Assembly (NCBI RefSeq): GCF_000384035.1
Contig: NZ_KB913024.1
Coordinates: forward strand, 3,187,228 to 3,251,227
Reading direction: 5' to 3'
DNA: 64,000 nucleotides
Origin: Actinopolyspora mortivallis DSM 44261
GTDB lineage: Bacteria > Actinomycetota > Actinomycetes > Mycobacteriales > Pseudonocardiaceae
Notes under the pieces: generated by a model
Database searches by the model: none
What the model saw: the letters and a program-made list of their open reading frames with translations, nothing else
What the model was told of the DNA's origin: nothing
Translations under genes and position numbers: made by a program
Part shown: positions 50,828-58,924 of the stretch, one piece after another
Numbering within the stretch: the stretch's first letter is position 1
Layout: each line of letters opens with the position of its first letter

Positions 50828-53545
50828 CTAGCCCAGCATCCGGGCCAGCTCCACCCGCGAACGCACCCCGAGCCGGACGAAGACGTTGCGCAGGTGGTGT
50901 TCGACCGTGCGTTCGCTGAGGCACAGCCGCTGGGCTATCTCCCGGTTGGTGGCCCCCTCGACGACCAGCTCGGAAACGCGGGCCTGCTGACCGGTCAAGC
51001 CGGGGTGTTCCCGAGCACCGTCCGAGGGCACGGACCTGCCCGTGGCCCGGAGTTCGGCCCGGGCCTTCTCCGTCCACCCGCCCGCCCGGTGGTACCGGAA
51101 CACGCCCAGCGCCTCGTCGAGCAGCCTGCCCGCCTCGCGGGGACGACGTGCCCGGCGCAGCCGGCTCGCGTACAACAGCTCCGTGCGGGCCAGTTCCAGG
51201 GTGCTCCCGCTGTCGCGGTGCAGTTCGATGGCCGCCCGGAACCGCTCCTCCGCCTCGGAGGGGCGTTCGGCCAGCAGCGCGTGACACCGGTGGGACAGCG
51301 CCAGCCGCGCCGGGCTGCCGGTGGGAGCCACCCACCGGTCGAAGGCCCGCAACAGCCGCCGGGCGCTGTCGTGCTCCCCGCAGGAGACGGCGGCCTCCAC
51401 GAAGTAGGGGGCCGCCATCACCCGCACCACCGGGTTGCATCCACCGCTGTCCGAACCGATCAGTCGTAGCCTGCGCGCCGCCTCGGCGGGTTTGTCGTGG
51501 GCCAGCTCGGCGCAGGCCGCTCCCCAGTTCCCGAACGCGTCCGGCCTGCCCAGCCCCTCCCCGGAGAGATCCCGGGCGAAGGCCTGGTCCAGCCGGATCC
51601 CCACCGTTTCGAGGTCCCCACGCAGAGCCGCCACCAGCGCCAACAGCACAAGATGGTCGACCGCCCTGTTCCACTGCCCGTGGGCCCGGGCCGAACGCAG
51701 CCCCTCCAGTGAGGAGGTCTCCGCCTCGGCGTGGCGGTCCAGCAGCAGCGCGGCGAGCGAGACGTAGACACACGCCCAGGGCTCCTGGGATCCCTCGCCG
51801 CGGCGGCGCTCCTCGTGCCTGGCCCGCAGCGCGAGGTCCCGGGCCTGGTGAGGCAGCCCGAGCGTGAACGCCGCCTGGCTGCCCCACAGGGCCGAGTCGG
51901 AGTCGGTGGTGGACTCGGCCAGGTGAACAACCTTCCGCAGGGCGGGCACGGCCCGCACGTGCTCCCCTCGGAAGGTCGCCGATATGCCCGCGAAGTGCTC
52001 GAACATCAGCGCGGTCTCCGGTGGCTCGTCCGGGCTCCGCAGCAGGGCCACCCGGTCGGCCAGCTCGTGGTAGGAACGGTAGTCCCCGCCCAGGCAGCTC
52101 GCCTCTCCCGCGAACATCAGGGCCCGTACGGCGGCGTTCCGGTCGGTGGTCACCAGCGCCCTGCCCGCCGTGGTGAAGCTGCGCCGGGCCGCGTCCGGGC
52201 TGCCCGCGCAGAGTTCGACCCCGCCGCGCAACAGCTCGTTCGCCACCAGGGAGCCGGTGGTGCGGGTCAGCGGGCGGGCACGTCGGGCCAGGGAGAGCGC
52301 TCGTTGCGGGTTCCCACTCGTCCACGCGTGGACTCCGGCCGCCAGCAGTCCCGAGGCGCTGGCTTCGCGGTCCGGTTCGAGCAGGGCGGCCCACTCGTGG
52401 AGTCGGGAGGAGAGCCCGTGCTCGCCGTCGCGCGCCGCCTTCGCCGCGGCTCGGGCCAGTCCGGCCCCCACCGGGACGGGAAGCGGTCCTCCGGCGGCGC
52501 AGCGGTGTTCCAGCGCCCTGGCCTCCTGTCCCTCCTCCTCGAAAGCGGCGGCCAGTCGGTCGTGTGCCGCGCACATCTCGGCCGGGTCCCACTCCCCCTC
52601 CAGCGCGGAACGCGGAAGTTCCCCGGAGAACCACGTGCTTTTCCCGGAAACAGCCACCAATCCGGTCGCGAGGAGCTCGCTCCAGGCCGTGCCCGTGGCG
52701 TCCGTGCCCGCCGCCCGGTGCAGCACGCGTGTGTCCAGCCGTCCTCCGGCGATCACCAGTGTCGCCAGCCGCCGCGCCCGCTCCGAGAGCTCGTACAGCA
52801 GCTGCCTGGCCTGCCCCAACAGCCTGCCGTCCGGCGGAAGCGCGGGCGGTTCGAGCCCGGCCGCCCGTTCGACGGTGAGTGCCTCGGCGAGTTCGCCGAG
52901 GGCGAGCGGGTTGCCGCCGCAGCGGACGAGGAGGTCCTCGACCACCTCCGGTGCCGGAGGCACCCGTGCCCGGTCGCGCAGCAGCCGCCTGCTGTCGAGC
53001 TCGTCCAGCGGGGCGAGCGGGTACCGGGTGAACTCCCGGGGGATCACCGGGGTGAGTTCCCGGCCCAGGGCGTCGGTGGACACGGTCAGCACCAGCAGCA
53101 GCGGCAGGGCGCCACTGCGGTGTCCGAGGGAGACCAGCGCACGCGCCGAGGCGCGGTCCAGCAGGTCGGCGTCGTCCACCCGGAACAGCAGCGGCTCCTC
53201 CGCGCAGTGTCGCGCAGTCTGGCGGTGCAGGGCGTGGCACGCGGAAGCCTCGTCGGCGGCCTCGCCCACGGCGGCGAAGCCCGCGGAGGCGGCCAACCGT
53301 GCCAATCCGGCCAGCGGCAGGTCGCGTTCGGCACGCACCCCGGTGAGCTCCACGGTGCGCAGCCCCGTCCCGGCCTCGAGCCTGTCGAGCAACGCGGTCT
53401 TCCCGCCGCCCCGGTCTCCGGTCACGACCACGGCCGTGCCCGCACCCTCTCGGGCGAGCCGGGCCGCCTCACGCAGTGCCTCCACTGTGTCCTCCCGGCC
53501 GTACAGCCGGGGTTCGTTCCGGGAGAAGGTCCGCGCCTGCGTCAT
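50828..53545 (-). CDS. LAL-type LuxR-family regulator
   Basis: A 905-aa large ATP-binding LuxR regulator. The N-terminal AAA module has Walker A TGDRGGGKTA and Walker B FRVDDADLLD; the middle ~500 residues are helical TPR-like repeats; the C-terminal LuxR HTH is LTGQQARVSELVVEGATNREIAQRLCLSERT followed by VEHHLRNVFVRLG. Such proteins (MalT-like) activate pathway-specific genes, often in secondary metabolism. ATG 53545. It ends 48 bp from the convergent membrane-protein gene and is divergent from the lipase gene. Its target is unknown; the lipase is one candidate. Confidence 0.93.
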   Translation of the reverse strand: MTQARTFSRNEPRLYGREDTVEALREAARLAREGAGTAVVVTGDRGGGKTALLDRLEAGTGLRTVELTGVRAERDLPLAGLARLAASAGFAAVGEAADEASACHALHRQTARHCAEEPLLFRVDDADLLDRASARALVSLGHRSGALPLLLVLTVSTDALGRELTPVIPREFTRYPLAPLDELDSRRLLRDRARVPPAPEVVEDLLVRCGGNPLALGELAEALTVERAAGLEPPALPPDGRLLGQARQLLYELSERARRLATLVIAGGRLDTRVLHRAAGTDATGTAWSELLATGLVAVSGKSTWFSGELPRSALEGEWDPAEMCAAHDRLAAAFEEEGQEARALEHRCAAGGPLPVPVGAGLARAAAKAARDGEHGLSSRLHEWAALLEPDREASASGLLAAGVHAWTSGNPQRALSLARRARPLTRTTGSLVANELLRGGVELCAGSPDAARRSFTTAGRALVTTDRNAAVRALMFAGEASCLGGDYRSYHELADRVALLRSPDEPPETALMFEHFAGISATFRGEHVRAVPALRKVVHLAESTTDSDSALWGSQAAFTLGLPHQARDLALRARHEERRRGEGSQEPWACVYVSLAALLLDRHAEAETSSLEGLRSARAHGQWNRAVDHLVLLALVAALRGDLETVGIRLDQAFARDLSGEGLGRPDAFGNWGAACAELAHDKPAEAARRLRLIGSDSGGCNPVVRVMAAPYFVEAAVSCGEHDSARRLLRAFDRWVAPTGSPARLALSHRCHALLAERPSEAEERFRAAIELHRDSGSTLELARTELLYASRLRRARRPREAGRLLDEALGVFRYHRAGGWTEKARAELRATGRSVPSDGAREHPGLTGQQARVSELVVEGATNREIAQRLCLSERTVEHHLRNVFVRLGVRSRVELARMLG

Positions 53546-53744
53546 GTCAACAGTGTGCGTGCGAGAACACACTCAGCAAAGCCACAGCCGGAGTAGTGGT
53601 CCCGCCTGCGGCTCAGGACCCGACCGAGAGGTGTCCACGACGTGGAACTCCCTCTCGGACGAACACCGGTGATTTCACCGATGTGTCGGCACGAGCCGTG
53701 CCCGCAGACTCGGCGCGTCCTGTCGAAACGTCGAGGAGGACTTC

Positions 53745-54410
53745 ATGCGCAGGATATTCGTGTCGTTGCTCGCCGGCATCGCGCTGGCGGTGTTCGGTAC
53801 TCCGGCGGTCGCCCAGGCGGCCGGGCCGAACCCGGTGGTGTTCGTGCACGGTTACATGGGCAGCGCCTCCAACTGGTCGTCTGCCATGACGCAGTTCCGG
53901 TTGAACGGCTACGCGGACTCCCAGCTGTACGCCTTCGAGTACGACTGGAGCCAGTCGAACAAGCAGAGCGCGGCCGAACTGGCCGGGTTCGTGGACCATG
54001 TCCGCGCCGAGACCGGAGCGGACAAGGTGGACATCGTCAACCACTCCATGGGCGGTCTGGTCAGTCGCTGGTACATGAAGGAGCTGGGCGGACACGAGCA
54101 GGTGGGGCACTGGGCCTCGTTGGCCGGGGCCAACCAGGGAACCACCGCGGCCAGTTCCTGCCTGCAGTACGCCTCCTGCCGGGAGATGACACCCGGTTCG
54201 GACTTCGAGGAGCGGCTCAACTCCGGCGACTGGACACCGGGCGCCTCCGAGTACGCCACCTGGTACTCGGCCTGTGACGGGGTCATCATCCCCTACACCA
54301 ACACGCGGGTGCTGGGCGCGGACAACAACCGCACCACCTGCACCACGCACCTCGGTTTCCTCAGTGACACCAGCGTACTCGGCGACGTGATCGATTTCCT
54401 GGAGAGCTGA
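53745..54410 (+). CDS. Secreted lipase/esterase (class 2, EstA-like)
   Basis: A 221-aa alpha/beta-hydrolase with signal peptide (SLLAGIALAVFGTPAVAQA). The oxyanion strand is PVVFVHGYMGSASNW, the nucleophile elbow is NHSMGG, and the family block ASLAGANQGTTAA plus aspartate and CDGVIIPYT follow; histidine in TTHLGFL completes the triad. Four cysteines likely form disulfides (ASSCLQYASC; SACDG; RTTCTTH). The layout matches Streptomyces class I.7-like triacylglycerol lipases (Lipase_2). ATG 53745. Monocistronic and probably exported by Sec. Confidence 0.93.
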   Translation: MRRIFVSLLAGIALAVFGTPAVAQAAGPNPVVFVHGYMGSASNWSSAMTQFRLNGYADSQLYAFEYDWSQSNKQSAAELAGFVDHVRAETGADKVDIVNHSMGGLVSRWYMKELGGHEQVGHWASLAGANQGTTAASSCLQYASCREMTPGSDFEERLNSGDWTPGASEYATWYSACDGVIIPYTNTRVLGADNNRTTCTTHLGFLSDTSVLGDVIDFLES

Positions 54411-54528
54411 GCAGGGAACGCGCGTGTGCCGCGTGTGTGGTCCGCCCCGCACGCGGCACGTTTCCGTGCCGTGGCCCCGAGCTCGCCGGGCGTGTCCCCG
54501 TGTCGTGGTCGTCGGATACCTTCGTGGC

Positions 54529-55302
54529 ATGAACGATTCCGCTCAGTCGTGGGCCGACGGGCCGTTGCTGGCTCTCGACCTGGAAACGACCGGCACCGAC
54601 ACGGACACGGACCGCATCGTCACCGCCACGGTGGTGTCCGTGGTTCCGGGCAGCCCGGCCGAGTCCACCGACTGGCTGGCGGATCCGGGTGTGGAGATCC
54701 CGGCGGAGTCCGCCGAGGTCCACGGGATCAGCACCGAGTACGCCCGCGCGCACGGCAGCCCCGCCGCCACCGTGGTGGCCGGCGTCGTCGAGTTCCTGGC
54801 GGCGAGATGGTCGGAGACGACGCCGCTGATCGCGTTCAACGCCAGTTTCGACCTGTCCCTGTTGGACTCCGAAGCCCGCAGGCACCTGGGGGTTCCGCTG
54901 TCCCTGGGCGGGCCGGTGGTGGATCCGTTGTGCATCGACCGGCACATGGACCGCTACCGCAAGGGCAAACGCACCCTGGCCGCGCTGTGCGAGCACCACC
55001 GGGTGAAGGCCGAGGACGCCCACACGTCGAGTGGGGACGCCATCGCCGCCGCTCGCCTGGCCTGGCGACTGGCCAAGACCTATCCCGAGCGGGTCGGCAC
55101 CGTGCCGCTGCGGACGCTGCACGAGCAGCAGGTCGAGTGGTACCGCTCCCAGACCCGTGGGTTCGCGGTCTACCTGGAGAAGCAGGCCGACAAGGCCGAC
55201 GACGAGGCCGAGGCCCAACGGCTGCGTCAGCGCGCCGCCCGCGTGCGCAGCGACGCCGAGGGGTGGCCGCTGCGCCAGCAGGAGCTCGTCAGCGGGGTCT
55301 GA
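54529..55302 (+). CDS. DnaQ-like 3'-5' exonuclease
   Basis: A 257-aa DEDD exonuclease. Exo I is LALDLETTGTD, Exo II is AFNASFDLSLLDSE, and Exo III contains HTSSGDAIAA (DEDDh type). The C-terminal ~70 residues are a charged coiled-coil (LEKQADKADDEAEAQRLRQR). Such free-standing epsilon-like enzymes act in repair or small-nucleic-acid degradation. ATG 54529. The end overlaps a possible gene on the other strand at 55289 by 14 bp. Confidence 0.92.
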   Translation: MNDSAQSWADGPLLALDLETTGTDTDTDRIVTATVVSVVPGSPAESTDWLADPGVEIPAESAEVHGISTEYARAHGSPAATVVAGVVEFLAARWSETTPLIAFNASFDLSLLDSEARRHLGVPLSLGGPVVDPLCIDRHMDRYRKGKRTLAALCEHHRVKAEDAHTSSGDAIAAARLAWRLAKTYPERVGTVPLRTLHEQQVEWYRSQTRGFAVYLEKQADKADDEAEAQRLRQRAARVRSDAEGWPLRQQELVSGV

Positions 55303-56130
55303 TCCCGGTCCGAGCGTGGACGAGTTCGCGCAGGGGCCGGGCTCGGGGTGGTCGCCGGTCTCGACGCGGCGCAGCAGGCGCGCGGCCACGTGCAGCAGCG
55401 CGGTGGTGCCGCTGGGGGACTCGAGCACGTCGGCGAAGGTGTGCCACACGGTCGCGGCGGTTCGTGGGGCCAGCAGGCTGTAGCAGTACAACGTGGCCGC
55501 GTCGGTACCGGCGGGGCCGCGTCCCCACAGGCTCCAGTCCAGCAGCCCGAACTCGGGGTACAGCAGGTTGGCCCAGTGCAGGTCACCGTGGACGGTTTCC
55601 CAACGGGGAACCGAGCCGGAGGCACCGACCCGATTGAGCCGTTCGGTGATCTCCGGCTCGGTCCTGTGCCTGCGCTCTGTGGGGAAGTCCGCCAGCGTGT
55701 CGATGCTGTCGCGGAGCCGGTGCCACCACGAGTTCGGCAGGTCGAGTTCCTCGTGGAGTGCGTCCTCGTTCGCGCAGGGCCTGCCGGACAGGTGGGTCAT
55801 GAGTTCGGCGCGCTGGTGGCGGACACCGGGGATCTCCCACTCGTGGGTGTCGAGCACGTGGGGTTTGCGGAGCCCGGTGATGACGTTGGCCTCGGCGTTG
55901 CCGACCCACCACTCACCTCGGGCCCACTGGGGCTGTTCGGTGACCACCCGCAACCAGCGCCGTCCTTCCGTGCTCTGTGCCGGGGCGCCGACGGACAACA
56001 GTCGCCAGCCGTACACCGGCTCGCCGGTGAGCACAAGGCCGAAGTGCTCGGCGGCGTGGTCGAGGTTCTCCCGCATCCAGGCGGCGAACCGCCGGTCGGC
56101 CTCGGCTACCTCGAAGTCGGACGGGCTCAT
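55289..56130 (-). pseudogene. APH-family phosphotransferase, probable 3' frameshift
   Basis: The ATG at 56130 starts a protein with the APH catalytic loop VHGDLHWANLL and LLDWSLWGRGPAGTDA. After VETGDHPE (near 55350) the frame runs on antisense through the exonuclease gene to 54361 with a non-protein-like composition, while another frame gives a natural ending RPLRELVHARTGIRPR to a stop at 55289. One base change in the CCCC/GGCCCC stretch near 55345-55355 would join the two. If the long frame were used the protein would be about 589 aa with 330 unrelated residues. Substrate unknown. Confidence 0.6.
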
Positions 56131-56238
56131 GTGTCCAGTATGTGGCGCAGGTAGGCCTCGGGGTTGTCGAGGTAACGTCGCCAGTGGTCGACCAGCTCCA
56201 GGTCGCGCCACCGGAACATGCGTCCGGTTTCGTCGAGA
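56127..56238 (-). pseudogene. 3' remnant of an unknown gene upstream of the APH-like gene
   Basis: On the minus strand a protein-like ending (DETGRMFRWRDLELVDHW, then NPEAYLRHILDT) terminates at 56127 overlapping the APH start by 4 bp (ATGA), the sign of a former operon partner. Upstream the frame has no start and degenerates into low-complexity sequence. The five-gene regulatory cassette lies beyond, so its arrival may have cut the gene. Confidence 0.35.
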
Positions 56239-56300
56239 ACGGGTGGAGACCCCACCCGGCCGGGGCGAGAGTGGGGAGGAATCCCGGCCGGGCGGGGCGA

Positions 56301-56338
56301 ACGGCCCCGGTGCCGGGTGGAGGCAGGCACCGGGCCGT
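56301..56338 (-). terminator. Hairpin terminator of the cassette 2 minus-strand operon
   Basis: ACGGCCCCGGTGCC (56301-56314) pairs with GGCACCGGGCCGT (56326-56338) with a single bulged C, just downstream (minus sense) of the gene ending at 56350. Confidence 0.65.
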
Positions 56339-56349
56339 GGACCAGGGGG

Positions 56350-56571
56350 TTACAGGCGGCGCAGCCCGGCCAGCACGCGGGCCAACAGCTCCCGATCCGG
56401 AGACAGCGACAGCTCCGGGCTAGGCTCGGGCCGCCGACCCGGCAGGGTGGAGCCGCCGGGTCGGCGCCTGGCCACCGCCGCCAGCGGCAGAGTCCCCGAC
56501 CAGGACACCCGGCGGGGCCAGCACAGCCCGGCCAGACCCAGCCCGGCCGGCCGTGAGGACGGCCTAGACAT
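56350..56571 (-). CDS. Small protein of cassette 2
   Basis: A 73-aa basic, proline-rich protein ending ELLARVLAGLRRL, similar to the end of the corresponding protein in cassette 1 (CRVRDGLRRL). Weakly hydrophobic start (AGLGLAGLCWP). It overlaps the next upstream gene by 8 bp. Real-gene status rests mainly on synteny with 21201-21545. Confidence 0.5.
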   Translation of the reverse strand: MSRPSSRPAGLGLAGLCWPRRVSWSGTLPLAAVARRRPGGSTLPGRRPEPSPELSLSPDRELLARVLAGLRRL

Positions 56572-56797
56572 CGGTGCCGCCGTGGCTGGCCGAGTTCTCC
56601 CCAGTGGCGGGAGCCGTTTCCCGTGTCTCGGCGTGCTCGCGCAACGCGGCGGCCAGCTCGTCCAACGCCTCGGCGACCTCCCGGCACTGCCCGGCGGTGG
56701 CGCGGCGCCCGCCCACCTCGTAGGCGGTCTGTTCCAGCAACCACTGGCCCTGCGTCAACAACCCGGCCAACCCGGCCGCCGCACTCGGCCCGCTCAC
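56564..56797 (-). CDS. Small helical protein of cassette 2
   Basis: A 77-aa helical protein (GLLTQGQWLLEQTAYEVGGR; EVAEALDELAAALREHAE), paralogous by eye to the protein at 21538-21780. GTG 56797 overlaps the stop of the preceding gene (GTGA, 56794-56797). Its conservation between two otherwise divergent cassettes argues that it is functional. Confidence 0.7.
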   Translation of the reverse strand: MSGPSAAAGLAGLLTQGQWLLEQTAYEVGGRRATAGQCREVAEALDELAAALREHAETRETAPATGENSASHGGTDV

Positions 56798-57000
56798 GCC
56801 TGCTCCCGGATCGCCGCATCCAGCACGTCCCGCAGCCGCCGGGCCTGCTCGACCGTCCACCGTGTCCTGTTGAATATCGTCGGCGTCTTGATACGGATTG
56901 CTCCCTCGCAGACCGAGACCCGGAGCGACACCGCCCCGCCCTCGGACTCGCACGACACCCGGACGCCCGAACCTTCCAGTGATCTGTGTCTCGTCGACAT
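56794..57000 (-). CDS. Small beta-rich protein of cassette 2
   Basis: A 68-aa protein (GVRVSCESEGGAVSLRVSVC then TRWTVEQARRLRDVLDAAI) starting at ATG 57000. It takes the place of the zinc-ribbon-like protein in cassette 1 but is not related to it. It leads the minus-strand operon, divergent from the XRE gene. Confidence 0.6.
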   Translation of the reverse strand: MSTRHRSLEGSGVRVSCESEGGAVSLRVSVCEGAIRIKTPTIFNRTRWTVEQARRLRDVLDAAIREQA

Positions 57001-57039
57001 CGAGTACGCTCCCGGTAGTTGATTGCCAACCGCCTGTAC

Positions 57040-57104
57040 TTACCTAATTACCATCACTTACCGGTAAATCCGTCGCAATACTTCTTTCGTGTGTTTGCTG
57101 GTAA
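57040..57104. promoter_or_regulatory. Divergent control region of cassette 2 with TTACC/GGTAA repeats
   Basis: TTACC at 57040-57044, 57048-57052 and 57058-57062, and GGTAA at 57063-57067 and 57100-57104, include the perfect palindrome TTACCGGTAA (57058-57067). They lie between divergent genes starting at 57000 and 57129, in AT-rich DNA. The half-site differs from the GGTG/CACC of cassette 1, so the two XRE proteins probably have separate operators. Confidence 0.6.
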
Positions 57105-57128
57105 GCTAGCGTTGTTTACGCTCATTTC

Positions 57129-57977
57129 ATGGCTGGTAACAACGAGCATCCCCCGAAAGCGCGAGCGCTCGGCGCTGAACTGCGTGAATGCCGAATTTCA
57201 GCAGGAGTAAAACAGCGCGAACTAGCAAATCAGCTCGACGTGAGCTACGTGTCGATCTCTCGCTACGAAACCGGAGCGCGCACCCCAAAACCTGAAGATG
57301 TCGCACAGATCCTCGCCACGCTCGGCGTCACCGGCACAAAGTACGAAGAGCTGGTCGATATGGCCCGCGACGCTGACCAGCCGAACTGGTTGGATACCAG
57401 CCATACCGGTATCCGTCGCGAACTCACCACGCTGATCGAGTTCGAGCGCACCGCACAACGCATCACGGACGTAGCCACCATCGTGATTCCGGGTCTACTG
57501 CAAACCTCGGACTACGCACGAGCCATCCTCGGCGAAACCAGCAGCGACGTGGATGCTCGCGTAGCCATGCGCGTTGGACGCCGCGATGCACTGATGCGCC
57601 GTAACGCCCCCGAGTTCGTGGCTCTGATCTGGGAAGTCGCACTTCGCGAACCACTCGGTGGGTACAGGACGATGGCCGACCAACTCCACCACATCATGGC
57701 GATGGCCGAACGCCCCAACATCACCGTTCAGGTCCTTCCAGCGGGAAGCACCCGTTGGCACCCCGCTCACGCTGGGTCGTTCATCCTGTTCAACTTCCCG
57801 AAGTCAGCACCGATCGTGCACATCGAACACTTCCAGTCCAATGCTTTCCTGCACAAACGCAAGGACGTGATCGCCTACGAAAAGGCGGCGACTACCCTGC
57901 GACAGTTGGCGATGAGCCCAGAGGAATCGACCGAACTCATCGCCACAATACGGGACGACCTGGAAGGACGAGCATGA
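57129..57977 (+). CDS. XRE-family regulator with DUF5753 (cassette 2)
   Basis: A 282-aa paralogue of the regulator at 22156-23010. HTH: LRECRISAGVKQRELANQLDV... VSISRYETG; DUF5753 part: HTGIRRELTTLIEFER, IPGLLQTSDYARAILG, NITVQVLPAGSTRWHPAHAG and IVHIEHFQSNAFLHK. The two share most of the C-terminal domain but differ in the recognition helix (SYVSISRY versus DHSKISRY), in line with their different upstream repeats. ATG 57129. It overlaps the DUF397 gene by ATGA. Confidence 0.94.
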   Translation: MAGNNEHPPKARALGAELRECRISAGVKQRELANQLDVSYVSISRYETGARTPKPEDVAQILATLGVTGTKYEELVDMARDADQPNWLDTSHTGIRRELTTLIEFERTAQRITDVATIVIPGLLQTSDYARAILGETSSDVDARVAMRVGRRDALMRRNAPEFVALIWEVALREPLGGYRTMADQLHHIMAMAERPNITVQVLPAGSTRWHPAHAGSFILFNFPKSAPIVHIEHFQSNAFLHKRKDVIAYEKAATTLRQLAMSPEESTELIATIRDDLEGRA

Positions 57978-58165
57978 CAGTACACCCCGAAGGCTGGCGC
58001 AAGTCGACGCGCTCCCAACAACAGACCAGCTGCGTCGAGGTTGGCCGCGTCGGCGACGGTGCGGCGGTGCGCGACACCAAGAACCGCGACCTCGGGTACT
58101 TCACCACCACCCGCCAGCAGTGGACCACGTTCCTCGAGGCGGTCAAGAACAACCGCTTCGAGTGA
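57974..58165 (+). CDS. DUF397 protein (cassette 2)
   Basis: A 63-aa DUF397 protein: GWRKSTRSQQQTSCVEVGRV, AAVRDTKNR and QQWTTFLEAVKNNRFE. It is translationally coupled to the XRE gene (57974-57977) and ends before a strong terminator. Close paralogue of the protein at 23007-23201. Confidence 0.94.
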   Translation: MTVHPEGWRKSTRSQQQTSCVEVGRVGDGAAVRDTKNRDLGYFTTTRQQWTTFLEAVKNNRFE

Positions 58166-58179
58166 GCCGCTGACACAGC

Positions 58180-58210
58180 AGCGCCCCCGGCACGCCGGGG
58201 GCGCTTTCTC
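58180..58210 (+). terminator. Intrinsic terminator after the cassette 2 DUF397 gene
   Basis: AGCGCCCCCGG (58180-58190) pairs perfectly with CCGGGGGCGCT (58195-58205) over a CACG loop and is followed by TTCTC. It separates the regulator pair from the CRISPR array. Confidence 0.85.
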
Positions 58211-58262
58211 GTGTCATACCCCGCGTGTACGGGGAGTACGTTGTCCAATTTTGCCTAAAACT

Positions 58263-58656
58263 GGCCCACCCCCGCTCGCGCGGGGAACACTCCCACGCTT
58301 CCGAGATCGGCATCTCGTCCCGGGGTCCACCCCCGCTCGCGCGGGGAACACGCATCCAACGATGGGAGTCTCTACGAGTAGACGGGTCCACCCCCGCTCG
58401 CGCGGGGAACACCGGGTGCACCGCCGTGGAACAGATCGGTTCGTAGGCCCACCCCCGCTCGCGCGGGGAACACGAAGAAACCACCTCAATGTACGAGCCG
58501 GTGGCCGGTCCACCCCCGCTCGCGCGGGGAACACGCATGGGTGTCCGTAGTCCCTAGCCTGTCTGGGGGTCCACCCCCGCTCGCGCGGGGAACACACTCA
58601 AACGGTGTCTCATCCGCTAGGTCGTTTAGGTCCACCCCCGCTCGCGCGGGGAACAC
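58263..58656 (-). CRISPR. Type I-E CRISPR array, 7 repeats and 6 spacers, no cas genes nearby
   Basis: 28-bp repeats start at 58263, 58324, 58385, 58446, 58507, 58568 and 58629, exactly 61 bp apart, leaving six 33-bp spacers. In transcript sense (minus strand) each repeat reads GTGTTCCCCGCGCG, then AGCGGGGGTGGACC, with a CCCCGC...GCGGGG stem, matching the I-E class. Repeats 1 and 4 have C instead of T at position 3 of the plus-strand form (GGCCC versus GGTCC). A degenerate, shorter relic sits at about 58212-58239. The E. coli I-E comparison and the degenerate left end place the leader on the right (after 58656). No cas1-cas2, cas3 or Cascade genes occur within 58 kb left or 5 kb right. Confidence 0.95.
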
Positions 58657-58924
58657 ACGTATTGACCTGCGGTTTCGCAGCCCCGTTATCCAGTTGTGAT
58701 CTCTCGTGATGACGCCCGCATCCTAGGCGCACCCGCCGAAGAACCACAACACCGGCCGGGAACCCGAGCCCACTCCTCGTTGGACACAGTGGAGGCTCCC
58801 GTGCGTGGCAACTCTTCCGTGGAAGTCCCCTGTGGACGGAATCCCGCGATCTCGCTCCGCGACGCCGGGACGAACACCTCACACGAGGCCCCGCCGGAAC
58901 CCGGTCTCCTACTAGGCTCGGCGC
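58657..58924. other. Probable CRISPR leader and upstream region of the MOSC gene
   Basis: The first ~80 bases after the last repeat are less GC-rich (for example GTTATCCAGTTGTGA) and lie at the predicted leader end of the array. The remainder precedes the MOSC gene start at 58925. No gene recognised. Confidence 0.45.

Noticed and set aside
54361-55288. Extension of the APH-like gene to 54361
   Set aside because: This part is antisense to the DnaQ-like exonuclease and has shadow composition; a natural protein end exists in another frame at 55289.
58143-58597. Minus-strand open frames with repeated VFPARAGVD-type peptides
   Set aside because: They are translations of the CRISPR repeats, a well-known annotation artefact.
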